Source: Pycnococcus provasolii (lineage: Eukaryota; Chlorophyta; Pseudoscourfieldiophyceae; Pseudoscourfieldiales; Pycnococcaceae). From it: DNA of 64,000 nt. The notes under the pieces are model-generated. The model did not search any database, was not told where the DNA came from, and saw nothing but the letters and a program-made list of their open reading frames with translations. Both the position numbers and the translations under genes were made by a program. Where the stretch lies: assembly GCA_938743325.2 (NCBI GenBank), contig OW568864.1, positions 1,116,001-1,180,000 on the forward strand, read 5' to 3'. Positions 27,896-36,606 of this stretch are shown here, piece by piece. How positions within the stretch are numbered: the first letter of the stretch is position 1; every line of letters begins with the position of its first letter.

Positions 27896-29944
27896 TCAGA
27901 TAGAAGCGCACGCGCCGAGTGCGGATGCGCCATGCTTCGTGCGAACGTCCATGCAAGAGCCGTCGACGCCACCGGGGCACATCGACTCGCCGCCGACGCA
28001 CGGCCGGAAGCAGTTCAGGCGACCAACCGCACCCTCGATGTTGCTCATCGTCGCGAGGTCGTAGCAGTACCCAGGTTTTGGCACGGAATGCCACACGTTG
28101 CAAACGCACGTGCTCCCGGGCATGCAAGAGTCGCACTGATCCGCGCCATTCGTCAGCTCGCACGGCGACGAGCATGGCTCTCCATGACGCAAGCGCCGCA
28201 TCGGCGAATCGCCGTGCATAGCACCTTGCTGTGCGCCAGACACGCGCTTCTCGAGCGCGGACAAGCTGATGAGCTCGGTGTCGTCGCGTTGCTTCTGCCC
28301 GACATTCGGCTCCTCGGCGTCAAAGTAGTGGTACGGAACGTGCAGTGTTCCTACCCCGAGTGTGGGGTTGGCGGCTCCCCAGTGACGCGCGAAGCCGTAC
28401 ACGGTGACGCGCTTGCAGATGGCGAGTGCAAGGATCACTCCGTAGAATCCGCTCGTCGCGGGAGAGTCTGCCGAAATCGGTATCGAACGCGCCGTTGCGA
28501 GCAGCTCGCGGTAGAGGTGCAGAACATGCGCATGGAACGTCGGGTCGATTGCCGAGATCGAGGCATTGTGAGCTGAAGAAGGTGCGACCTGTTGTAGCAG
28601 CCTGCGGAGGAGGAGGCGGTGGCGGCGGCGATGCCCCTGCCCCTGCTGCTGCTGCGATCCCCCAAAGCGTGCCATCTGCTCCGCACCTCCGCCAATGCCG
28701 TGCCTCGGTCTCTGCCCCACGCCTCGATCACCAAGCCGAACTCGAACAAACGCCTCGAGTGCGTCAGGCGCCGTCACATGCCCAAGCGTCGCAATTTCCG
28801 CCTGCGAGAGCCTCCGCACCACCTTGCGTGCCACCTCCGAGGGATCTGCGTTGTTGGAACGCGCGAGTTCCTCGTCAACCTGCTGATCGAGCTCGAGCAC
28901 GCGAGCGCGGTTCAAGATACGTATGGATGTTCGATTGCCCACGACACGCGCGTGCACACCCCCCGCGGGTGCGAAGTTGAATCGAATCACGCACTCGTGC
29001 GCGTCAATGGCCGCGCCGAAGCCGTATCCCTCGTCGGCGTGCACCTTGAGCGTTCCTCCGTTTCCCACAACGGCACACGTCGCAGGCCGGTAGCTCGCCA
29101 GCTCGTCGGACGACGGGAGAGAGTGCAGCAGCCGACGCCACGTCACACCCGTGTTGCGCCTCGCCAAGTCCCACTTGCGGCGTAGCTCGTGGTTCGTCGC
29201 GTACGGCTTGCCATACAGCCGCACGCCCGGATCGGGGAAGACGCGCTCGCGACTGTTGTCAATCTTGGGGATGTAGAGAGCGCCTTCGTCTTCCACCGAA
29301 TGTCGCGTGAGCGTGAACTTGTTTGGCAGATGTGTGGTGAAGGCGTTCGGGTCGTCTTTCTTCGTTTGTGCGTTGGACCCGCCGTATGACAGTGCTGCTT
29401 GGAGGATGCTGTACGCGTCGTCGCCTGTGGATTCAGGTGGCGGCGGCGGCGGTGCGGCGAGCAGCGGAAGGGGCACGTCCAGCCAACCGTCGTGGAGGCC
29501 ACGAGCGGCAGCAGGGACTGCGACGGGTGGAGGTGCTAGTATGGGCACCGGTGGAGGTGGAGGTGGAGGGAGGTGCTTGGTGATGATTTTGAGGCGAGGG
29601 GGTGCGGCGAGGGGTCCTGGAGGTGGTGGTGGTGGGAGTGGCGACGGTTCGTCGTCGTCGTTTATGAGAAGGCGGCGTGTGTGAGCAGGCCTGTGCGCGA
29701 CGTACGTTCGCGTGAGGAGCGTCGTGAACGCAAACAGGAGCAAGGCGGTTCGCTCGGACGGTAGGCGACGCAGCAGGCTTCTCCGCATAATCATCATCGG
29801 AGGAGAAGTCAAAGGGGACGTCATGGCGCCATAATAATGATGATGAGGGAGTGCTGGTGGCGGGTGGTATCCCCGATTGTCGATATGAGGTGTGTGAATT
29901 CGACAGATGAGCACTTGGGAGGCGATTTCGTTTTTGCGTGCCAT
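27896..29944 (-). CDS. Second GT29 sialyltransferase-like protein with Cys-rich C-terminal tail
   Basis: 682 residues, single exon. A membrane anchor (TALLLFAFTTLLTRTYV) after a basic patch makes it type II. A Pro-rich stem (runs of 6-8 Pro) leads to the catalytic domain. Motif L is CAVVGNGGTLKVHADEGYGF then IDAHECVIRFNFAP; motif S is DSPATSGFYGVILALAICKR then VTVYGF; HVPYHYFDAEE is the motif III/VS region. A Gly/Gln/Arg-rich insertion sits between L and S. After the catalytic part, about 100 residues carry some 13 cysteines (CSSPCELTNG, CDSCMPGSTCVC, NCFRPCVGG), a layout reminiscent of EGF-like modules and absent from the paralogue at 20122-22582. The start may be the Met at 29824 (MTSPLTSPP), giving a shorter cytosolic tail. 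Confidence 0.8.
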   Translation of the reverse strand: MARKNEIASQVLICRIHTPHIDNRGYHPPPALPHHHYYGAMTSPLTSPPMMIMRRSLLRRLPSERTALLLFAFTTLLTRTYVAHRPAHTRRLLINDDDEPSPLPPPPPPGPLAAPPRLKIITKHLPPPPPPPVPILAPPPVAVPAAARGLHDGWLDVPLPLLAAPPPPPPESTGDDAYSILQAALSYGGSNAQTKKDDPNAFTTHLPNKFTLTRHSVEDEGALYIPKIDNSRERVFPDPGVRLYGKPYATNHELRRKWDLARRNTGVTWRRLLHSLPSSDELASYRPATCAVVGNGGTLKVHADEGYGFGAAIDAHECVIRFNFAPAGGVHARVVGNRTSIRILNRARVLELDQQVDEELARSNNADPSEVARKVVRRLSQAEIATLGHVTAPDALEAFVRVRLGDRGVGQRPRHGIGGGAEQMARFGGSQQQQGQGHRRRHRLLLRRLLQQVAPSSAHNASISAIDPTFHAHVLHLYRELLATARSIPISADSPATSGFYGVILALAICKRVTVYGFARHWGAANPTLGVGTLHVPYHYFDAEEPNVGQKQRDDTELISLSALEKRVSGAQQGAMHGDSPMRRLRHGEPCSSPCELTNGADQCDSCMPGSTCVCNVWHSVPKPGYCYDLATMSNIEGAVGRLNCFRPCVGGESMCPGGVDGSCMDVRTKHGASALGACASI

Positions 29945-30314
29945 GGTTCGAATCGCGCGACGTCCGGAAAATTTCTCTGTTGAAAAGGTGGGTCTAGAAG
30001 GAATTTTAGGTTCTCTTTTTCATAAATTCTTGCGTTAGACCTAGGCTAGCAGATAGAGCAAGTCACGCATAAACAGGAAAAAGTTTCTCGAATCGCGTCG
30101 TGCATTGATTCGGCCATGGAACACCACACGGAATCGGAATTTTCGAACCATAAAACCTGGGCCTGTGCCTGTAATCTCGAAAGAGAGGGACCGTTCCACC
30201 CCCCCCTTTTTTTTTGAGCGACGCGAGCGGCGTTTCCTCCTATAGCGCGCCGACTGGGCAGGTACTGTAACGAATGTTTTTCTCGAGTTCTGCAAAAAAA
30301 AAATACAATGTTTA
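29945..30314. other. Intergenic between sialyltransferase-like and MFS genes
   Basis: 370 bp holding the promoter of the minus-strand glycosyltransferase and the 3' UTR of the minus-strand transporter. A run of T (30208-30218) and a run of A (30294-30302) are present. A GGTTCGAATC tRNA B-box look-alike at 29945 has no cloverleaf around it. No gene is called. Confidence 0.5.
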
Positions 30315-31907
30315 CTAATACAGCATACTCGCCAATTGAAGAGCCGCCATGGCGCCCAAGACCACGCAGAAAACGCCCGTCGCGTCGTCGAAGCCTAACC
30401 CCCTCACAACGGCTCCACCGGCGAGTGGTCCAACAAACGCACCCGCGGACCATGCGGCAGACAGCGCGCCCGAGAGCGAGTCGTGCCAGACTTCCTCGCC
30501 TGGCCAGTTGTCGTTGCGGCCAATTCCATTCCGTTTTCTCGCCTCCATGATGAGAGCGGGCATCGATGGCACGAACGTCAGTGCCGCGGACGGACCAATC
30601 ACGCACAGGGCCACGGCACTGCGGGCAATCACGTTGGGCAGGAGCTTTGCCCACGCTTCTCCAAGATACGGAATCGGGAACTTTGGCGTGCCAAGCAAGA
30701 AAAATCCAACGGCAATTCCCACCAGTCCGGCTGCGATGCATGCATGCGGCGCTGCGCGATCGGCGATTCGGCCCACAGGCACCGTCGCGAGGCAGTAGCA
30801 AAATGCGACGAGGCAAAATAGAAGGCCGACGGCGGATGTAGCCTCCTTTGCGTGCGCATCACTGACGGACGAGAGGATGTATATCTGCAGGCTCGGGTCC
30901 AGAGCACCAAAGCACGCACAACTCAACGCGGCTGAGCACAACGCTGCCAGAGCTCCCGGCCGCGCGAGCACAAGCCCCCCAACGCTGCACTGCTCTTCGT
31001 CGTCGCCTTGCGCTTCACTTTCTTCGCTAAGCTCGACAAGGGACGCAATCTGCCTCGCCCTTTCGCTCTTGTCCGCGTGAGGTCCCATCTGCAGTGCGAC
31101 TTGCAACGCGGGTGCCACCAAGACAACGGTAAGTCCACCCACCACGAGAAAGGGAAGAAGGAAGCCACCCAGAGCATATAGCCCAGCTCCCACCGCCGGG
31201 CCTACGGCAAAACCAAGTCCGTACGCCAGCTCTAGCTTTCCCATCCGATCCCCTAGCGTGCTTGTCGACGTCGTCGACGACGACGTCGACTCTTCCCCTT
31301 GCGTGCGCACGAGGTGAGCCTGCTCGTGATTACACAGTGACGCAATCATCGCGAATACCGTCGTGTCGACCGCACCACTCGCAAGACCAGACACCGCTCT
31401 AATGATTGACGCGGTAGCCACAAACAGCACAGGCGGCTGATTTTCGTGCGGTTTGGGTAGTTTCATGACGAACGCGAACGCGACGAACGCCAGTCCAGCG
31501 ACATTTAGGGACAAGATGAGCATAAGTCTTCGTGAGCAGAGTCGTCTTTTTAGTATCTGCGAGCACAGCGGCGATCCGATGAACGCGAATGCCGGCTGTA
31601 CGGAAAAAATAAAGCCAACGCACACACTTCCGCACGAGTAGGATTCCTTTGCTTCCTCTGGCAGATACGGCGCCGCGAGCGCGAAGCCGCACGACGCGAC
31701 GAGCGCAGAGACGCACATGAGGATGAAGAGCCAACTTGACAGCCCGGTTGGGGGGACTGCGTCATTGTCGTTGCTGTTGTTGCTGTTGTTATTGTTATTG
31801 TCGTCGTCGTTTGCGTTTAGGAGCAGCGCCGTTTCCAAGTCCGTGGATGAGGGTGAGGAGGAGGAGGCGGAGCCCAACACGGGTGTGTCTGCGAACGTGT
31901 CTGCCAT
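30315..31907 (-). CDS. Major facilitator superfamily transporter (SLC18-like)
   Basis: 530 residues with about 12 hydrophobic segments. The first is LSSWLFILMCVSALVASCGF, followed by LAAPYLPEEA, then VGFIFSVQPAFAFIGSPLCS and the loop RRLMLILSLNVAGLAF; GKLELAYGLGFAVGPAVGAG resembles the antiporter motif C of the vesicular-amine (SLC18/DHA1) branch. A hydrophilic central loop (about 260-310) separates the two halves, and SLSGALSAAWSAGAFVGPLA repeats the motif in the second half. The N-terminus is Ser/Asn-rich with an Asn homopolymer run. Substrate is not predictable. The start MADTFADTPV was chosen. The promoter is shared with the divergent inositol kinase gene (234 bp) and has two TTCGGGG motifs. 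Confidence 0.85.
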   Translation of the reverse strand: MADTFADTPVLGSASSSSPSSTDLETALLLNANDDDNNNNNSNNSNDNDAVPPTGLSSWLFILMCVSALVASCGFALAAPYLPEEAKESYSCGSVCVGFIFSVQPAFAFIGSPLCSQILKRRLCSRRLMLILSLNVAGLAFVAFAFVMKLPKPHENQPPVLFVATASIIRAVSGLASGAVDTTVFAMIASLCNHEQAHLVRTQGEESTSSSTTSTSTLGDRMGKLELAYGLGFAVGPAVGAGLYALGGFLLPFLVVGGLTVVLVAPALQVALQMGPHADKSERARQIASLVELSEESEAQGDDEEQCSVGGLVLARPGALAALCSAALSCACFGALDPSLQIYILSSVSDAHAKEATSAVGLLFCLVAFCYCLATVPVGRIADRAAPHACIAAGLVGIAVGFFLLGTPKFPIPYLGEAWAKLLPNVIARSAVALCVIGPSAALTFVPSMPALIMEARKRNGIGRNDNWPGEEVWHDSLSGALSAAWSAGAFVGPLAGGAVVRGLGFDDATGVFCVVLGAMAALQLASMLY

Positions 31908-32141
31908 GGCGACGAGACGGCGAACAAGTGATGATGACGCGAAACACCTACGCGAACCCCCCCAAAAAAGTACCACGTAAAAAGTTTTCGGGGTTACGAG
32001 TTCGGGGTTCACGTAGAGTTCGAAGAAAAAGATACCCCGAACTCGGAGATGAGAGAGGTATCAAACGAACGCGTCCCCCAGAGGATCTGAGTACCTTTTT
32101 TCCACGACACGTATTTCATTCGTCTTTTATAACGCCATATC

Positions 32142-33479
32142 ATGCTCTACGTCAAGCTACGTCAATGCTGCTGCTACACGTACCCGCCACACCCTGTCGT
32201 CGTCGTTCACGACGACTACATGCACCAGGAGGACGACTTTCACTCGTCCTCATCCCCTTCACTTTCAGCAAGAGACGTCTCATCAGCATCCAAGCACATG
32301 CACGCACCCACCACAACCTCGCAGGGGGTGGGACTAGGAGTGGCTGAGAAAGACGCCTACGCGGACACCAGGAGAAGTCCTGCTAGAGGCAGAGCAACAC
32401 GCGGATGGACATCCAAGTGGTTCGAAACGCTTCCCTCGGAGGGGAACCTGGGGGAGGCGCTCGTTCGTCAGCACACCGTCGTGCACGAGGGTACCAGGCT
32501 CGTGCCGTACGTGCACCAGGTTGCAGGGCACAGGTTCAGCGAGGGCAAGAACGGAAGCCTTGTGGACTGCAACGGGAAGTTCTACAAACCACTGCCAACC
32601 GGGCCAAGAGGTGTGCGCGAGGTGGCTTTCTACGAGCGCATTTTTGGAAAAAAGGTGGATGGTGGTGACGTGGCTGCGGACACCACCACCACGTCCAACC
32701 AACCAGGGGGCGAGAGTGCGTCGTCGCGAATCGTCGATCCCGCGCGGAGGTGGACGGACACGCAGCTGTCGGCGTTCGTGCCCACGTTCCACGGCGTCGT
32801 GCAGCTTGTTCCTGGCGCGGGAACGCGGCCGATACGCTACGTGGTGTTGCAAGATCAGGCTTTCCACTTCAACAAGCCGTCTATTTTGGACGTGAAGATT
32901 GGGTACCAAACGTGGCATCCCAAGGACAGCACGGACGAGCACCGCCTGAAGTGCGCGTCACGCGACGCCGAGTCGACGTCGAGCCGCCTCGGATTCAAGC
33001 TGTGCGGCATGCAGGTTTACATGCCCAGCGGAGGAACGTACTGGAGGGCTGGCAAGCCGGCGTGCAAACGCCTACGCATCGAGGAGGTTGAGCCAGCGCT
33101 GCGTCACTTCGTGACGAACGGAGGAAGCCTGCGTTCGTCCGACGTGCTGTTCGGCAAGCGTGGCCTCCTCGCGCAGCTGAGAGAGCTGTACAGCTTCTTC
33201 GAGGCGCAGTCTTCGTACGTCTTCTACTCGTCGAGCATTCTGGTGATGTTCGAGGGTTCCGCACAGCCTGGGGACGGCAAGACGAGCGTTTCCATCCGTC
33301 TCGTTGACTTTGCGCACACGTACTACACGGAGGAGAGCAGCTTATTCGACGGCGGTGGCGGCGACCCCACTTCCATCGACGTCAACTTCCTTGGCGGCTT
33401 GAAGAGTTTCATTGGATTTCTCGAGCGCCTCGACGAGGATGGCGGCAGCGTCGAGCTTCCTGTGCAGAATTATTCGTAG
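32142..33479 (+). CDS. Inositol polyphosphate kinase (IPK/IPMK family)
   Basis: 445 residues. The hallmark PxxxDxKxG motif reads PSILDVKIG near residue 246 and is followed by YQTWHPKDST, then SSRLGFKLCGMQVY; further on are RLVDFAHTYY, the conserved Asp for metal/ATP, and SIDVNFLGGLKSFIGFLERL at the end. ATP-side elements lie in QVAGHRFSEGK with FYKPLP and REVAFYERIF. The enzyme phosphorylates inositol phosphates (IP3 to IP5 or IP6 to IP7, depending on subclass); the subclass is uncertain. The first 60 residues are Cys/His/Tyr-rich and poorly conserved, so a later Met (32221) may be the start. Confidence 0.9.
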   Translation: MLYVKLRQCCCYTYPPHPVVVVHDDYMHQEDDFHSSSSPSLSARDVSSASKHMHAPTTTSQGVGLGVAEKDAYADTRRSPARGRATRGWTSKWFETLPSEGNLGEALVRQHTVVHEGTRLVPYVHQVAGHRFSEGKNGSLVDCNGKFYKPLPTGPRGVREVAFYERIFGKKVDGGDVAADTTTTSNQPGGESASSRIVDPARRWTDTQLSAFVPTFHGVVQLVPGAGTRPIRYVVLQDQAFHFNKPSILDVKIGYQTWHPKDSTDEHRLKCASRDAESTSSRLGFKLCGMQVYMPSGGTYWRAGKPACKRLRIEEVEPALRHFVTNGGSLRSSDVLFGKRGLLAQLRELYSFFEAQSSYVFYSSSILVMFEGSAQPGDGKTSVSIRLVDFAHTYYTEESSLFDGGGGDPTSIDVNFLGGLKSFIGFLERLDEDGGSVELPVQNYS

Positions 33480-33828
33480 ACTTATTATTATTGATTGTAG
33501 TGTAGAAAAATTGAAACATCAAACATGTCAAAAACGAAAAACTACTGTTTGACTAAGAGCAGCCATACCCGAACGGGACGAAGCCCAGAAGACGGAACCC
33601 CGAATAAGCAGGGGCCCCTTCCATCCCCGGATTCCCTCCCGATCCTCTTTCTGCGGTGTTCATCTTCATCTGATGGGTGGGTGGGTCCCGAGGTGGTTGG
33701 TTCCCAGACTCTTTCCGACAAAGAGTAGTTGGGTTTAGTTTGGTTGCCGCGTCAACCACCCACCCACGTGGAAGTGGAAAGCGCGTCCGTCATTCTGTCA
33801 TCCTCTTTGTGTGTGTGTTTGTCGCTTC
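33480..33828. other. Intergenic, promoter of the 33829 gene
   Basis: 349 bp between two plus-strand genes. A CCCCGAATAA motif lies at 33599, and a TCTTTCCGACAAAGA inverted repeat near 33712-33726. No gene is seen. Confidence 0.5.
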
Positions 33829-34512
33829 ATGTCGTCCCCCCCCTCCTGTCCTCTTGCACCCGCGCCGCACGACCTCGGCATACTCTCGCGCCTCGTCGCC
33901 GCCATCCAGCTGCCCGCGTCGACCGAGGCGGCGTCCAAGTACGCGGAAAGCCGCTTCTCCACCGAACAGGGGGCGCTCGAAGTGTACGAGGGACTCGAGG
34001 AACGTATCTCGTCCCCGGAGTACGAGCAGACGCTCGCCGCGGCTTTCAGGGAAGAAGAAACGGAACATAGTGCTGAACTGAGAACGCCAGCAATGGCGTT
34101 GGAGGAGAGCTTCTGGGACGCGCCACAGTCCTCCTCCCCACAGCCCTCCTCCTCCTCCTTTTCGGAGGAGGACTCCGACGGATTCGTGCTCGTTGCCAAG
34201 GACGACGTGCTCGACTCGATGGCGGACTTCATCGCGAGGTACCTTGCCACCGTGCCAGAGGCTCGCAGCCTGCCTCCCGCCAAACTTCAAACGGCTCTCG
34301 CGGGAACGCTGCGCGAGCTGCGTGGTAAGGGCATCCTGCGGCGGATATTCGACTGGGGAAGGATCGTCTACCGAACAACCGCACTGACCGCCGGTGCGTG
34401 GAGCCTGTACAACAACCCGTGGCTCGCCCGTGCGGTTGTGAGCGCGGTGTACGCCACCGGGAAAACAGTCATGTCGGCGGGAATGGCGGCGCTGCCGGTT
34501 GTGCTTGCGTGA
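33829..34512 (+). CDS. Conserved small protein of unknown function (plant-type)
   Basis: 227 residues from MSSPPSCPL. An N-terminal helical part (ILSRLVAAIQLP, RFSTEQGALEVYEGLEERIS, SPEYEQTLAAAFREEE) is followed by a Ser/Glu spacer. The C-terminal block (LPPAKLQTALAGTLRELRGK, then ILRRIFDWGRIVYRTTALTA, GAWSLYNNPWLARAVV) ends in a hydrophobic stretch. This C-terminal pattern resembles unassigned plant proteins that end in a short membrane-associated helix. No enzyme motif is visible, so I give no function. Confidence 0.75.
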   Translation: MSSPPSCPLAPAPHDLGILSRLVAAIQLPASTEAASKYAESRFSTEQGALEVYEGLEERISSPEYEQTLAAAFREEETEHSAELRTPAMALEESFWDAPQSSSPQPSSSSFSEEDSDGFVLVAKDDVLDSMADFIARYLATVPEARSLPPAKLQTALAGTLRELRGKGILRRIFDWGRIVYRTTALTAGAWSLYNNPWLARAVVSAVYATGKTVMSAGMAALPVVLA

Positions 34513-34610
34513 AAAAGAAAATACAAAAATATGATATGGCAAAAACAAAATCAACGTAGTAGTATCTCATCTCATATGTAATTCGTTGTTTCTTTTTACT
34601 GATGGCAAAT

Positions 34611-35627
34611 TCAACTGTCAAGCACTTTCTGCATGTGTTTCCTGGTCGCGGCGGTAATTTTATCCTCCTCCATGCCCACGAACATGTCGACGTTCGTCAC
34701 GGACGACGCGTTGTCGACGACGTCGTGCACAGCAGCTCTGGCGATGCGCTTGAACTGGTCGCTCGTGATCCTTTTGCTTCTATACTCCGGCTGCAGGACG
34801 CGCTTCACGATTTCCGTCACCGCCTCCTTGAGCTTCGTTCGCGTCTCCGCCGACAGCGGCACCTTTCTCTCCGGGCTAGGCATGGCTGCCGCCGCAGGGC
34901 TTCCCCCCATCGCTGCTGCACCCATGGGTCCCATGCCGACGCCCATGAGCGGAGGTCTCGACCCCATCGCGGGCATCGCGCCCGCGTGCGACGGCGGTGG
35001 CAAGCCTGCACCGTGCATGGGCGAGAACGCGGCTGCTCCGCCCATAGGCGAGAACGTCGGAGCACTGACTGGCGGCTGTTGTGGCGGTGGTGGCATTTGC
35101 TGTGGTGGTTGGTTGATAAGCTGTGCCAGTGGAATCTGATGCATGTCCTGCTGAAACACCGGCCACGTGCGAAGCATGTCGGCGAACGGCTCAGGCTGCC
35201 TGCACCAATATCTGAGCGTGCATAGCGCGAACGGCCCCTGCTGTTTCCCCTGCGGATCGACGTACAGCCACACCTTCGCCATTTCGTCTCTCCCGTGCGC
35301 CGGCGTCGGCCCCGGTGGTGGCGGGAACCCGCCAGCTGGCGGCGGCGGGAACCCTCTAGCTTGCGGTCCCGGCGGACCGGGCAACGGCCCACCTCCGTGT
35401 CTGAATGCGTCCCCGTGCCCGCCTCTGGGCGGCGAGCGCGAGCGCTCGCGGGGCGCACCTCCCCCAAGCCTCGGGTCGCCCATGAACGGCGCGCCGTGCT
35501 GGTGAGGAGGTGGCCCGCCTCCGTGGTACGGCGGTGGCGCCGCGCCGTTCATGTACCCAGGAGGTCCGGGCATGCTGCCGCGCGGCGGCGGCGGCGGGAA
35601 CCCGCCCATCGGCGCGCGCCCGTCCAT
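34611..35627 (-). CDS. GYF-domain protein with Pro/Gly-rich linkers and SRI-like C-terminus
   Basis: 338 residues. The N-terminal 110 are Pro/Gly-rich with an RSRSPPRGG stretch typical of RNA-processing proteins. Residues about 115-165 are GYF-like (KVWLYVDPQGKQQGPFALC, then LRYWCRQPEPFADMLRTWPV), a fold that binds Pro-rich ligands. A Met/Pro/Gly linker follows, and the C-terminal 80 residues (LKEAVTEIVKRVLQPEYRSK, ITSDQFKRIARAAVHDVVDN) form a helical domain resembling the SRI/Set2-type RNA polymerase II CTD-binding bundle. It is likely nuclear, in pre-mRNA or transcription complexes. This is inference; no catalytic site is seen. The gene lies tail-to-tail with the 33829 gene. Confidence 0.75.
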   Translation of the reverse strand: MDGRAPMGGFPPPPPRGSMPGPPGYMNGAAPPPYHGGGPPPHQHGAPFMGDPRLGGGAPRERSRSPPRGGHGDAFRHGGGPLPGPPGPQARGFPPPPAGGFPPPPGPTPAHGRDEMAKVWLYVDPQGKQQGPFALCTLRYWCRQPEPFADMLRTWPVFQQDMHQIPLAQLINQPPQQMPPPPQQPPVSAPTFSPMGGAAAFSPMHGAGLPPPSHAGAMPAMGSRPPLMGVGMGPMGAAAMGGSPAAAAMPSPERKVPLSAETRTKLKEAVTEIVKRVLQPEYRSKRITSDQFKRIARAAVHDVVDNASSVTNVDMFVGMEEDKITAATRKHMQKVLDS

Positions 35628-36124
35628 AGAGTCTAGAGAGTACTGTAGAGTCGAGAGGGGGAAAACCTAAGGTGTGTTGTAAGGGTTACCCCAGCTGCAG
35701 GAGGAGCCGGAAACCCTAACAGAACGTAGCCCTAACCCTAGTCCTAACCCTAGTTCTAACCCTAACCCTAACCTAAGCTGGTCGTGCTCTTCTCTCCTCT
35801 TCTCTCCTCTCTTCTTGAGCTTGTTTGGCGCCGCCGTCGTCCCGGACTCACGGACTGTCAGACTGTTCCCGTCGTCATTCCATTCCTCTCTCCGTGGCGT
35901 TTCATATTGGTTTCCCTTTCCAATAAGTTTTAAAGGATTGAGCCGCTTTCACGCTTTGCTTTGTTCACTCTCGTGCTTGTTGTTGTGTGCTCGTTCTTTC
36001 TTTCTTTTCATCTTCCACACTGATTGACTCTTCATAGAAGAAACACTCTCTGTAAGTGTTGTGCTCTCCTGGGAGTGCTCTCTCCTTTCAACTACGATAA
36101 CGAAAATTCGCAAATAATACGGCA
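35628..36124. other. Divergent promoter between the GYF gene and LSm2
   Basis: About 500 bp. It contains the longest degenerate telomere-like array in a promoter here (35711-35777) and TCTC-rich sequence (35785-35815). No gene is seen. Confidence 0.6.
35711..35777. repeat. Degenerate CCCTAA array
   Basis: About seven CCCTAA units, some altered (CCCTAG, TTCTAACC), lie 84 bp upstream of the minus-strand GYF gene start and 348 bp from the LSm2 start. Confidence 0.85.
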
Positions 36125-36403
36125 ATGCTCTTCTACTCGTACTTCAAATCCTTGGTCGGAAAACACGTCGTCGTCGAGCTGAAAAATGACCTCGCCATCG
36201 CGGGCACGCTGCACAGCGTCGACCAGTACCTGAACATCAAACTCACAAACGTATCCGTCGTCGACCCGGAACGGTACCCGCACATCACAAGCGTGCGCAA
36301 CTGCTTCATCAGAGGGTCTGTAGTCAGGTACGTGCAGCTGCCACCAAGTGGCGTGGACATCGAGGTCCTGCAAGATGCCACCAGGCGAGAAGCTAGGCAG
36401 TAA
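36125..36403 (+). CDS. U6 snRNA-associated Sm-like protein LSm2
   Basis: 92 residues, the usual length. It opens with MLFYSYFKSLVGKHVVVELK, the distinctive LSm2 N-terminus, has Sm1 (LKNDLAIAGTLHSVDQYLNI, with the N of the KLTNV segment) and Sm2 (NCFIRGSVVRYVQLP), and ends DIEVLQDATRREAR. It joins the LSm1-7 (cytoplasmic decay) and LSm2-8 (nuclear U6) rings. CNOT11 is encoded just downstream on the other strand, convergent, so two mRNA-decay factors are neighbours, probably by chance. Confidence 0.96.
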   Translation: MLFYSYFKSLVGKHVVVELKNDLAIAGTLHSVDQYLNIKLTNVSVVDPERYPHITSVRNCFIRGSVVRYVQLPPSGVDIEVLQDATRREARQ

Positions 36404-36606
36404 ACGACCGCCGCACGCATCCTCCTTTTTTTGTTTTCTCGCTGTCTTGTCTTTCGACACAAACTGCCGAAAAAACAAAATACAAAAAAGGAAGGAACTT
36501 CGGCACACACGACTGACTGAACAACTCTCTTGTAATCTTCCGTCACGGCTCTTCTTTTTACATACATAACATATACACGGCAGAAAACACAAACCTCCTT
36601 GATTAC

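Noticed and set aside
29945-29955. GGTTCGAATC resembling a tRNA B box
   Set aside because: No A box, acceptor pairing or cloverleaf could be laid out around it.
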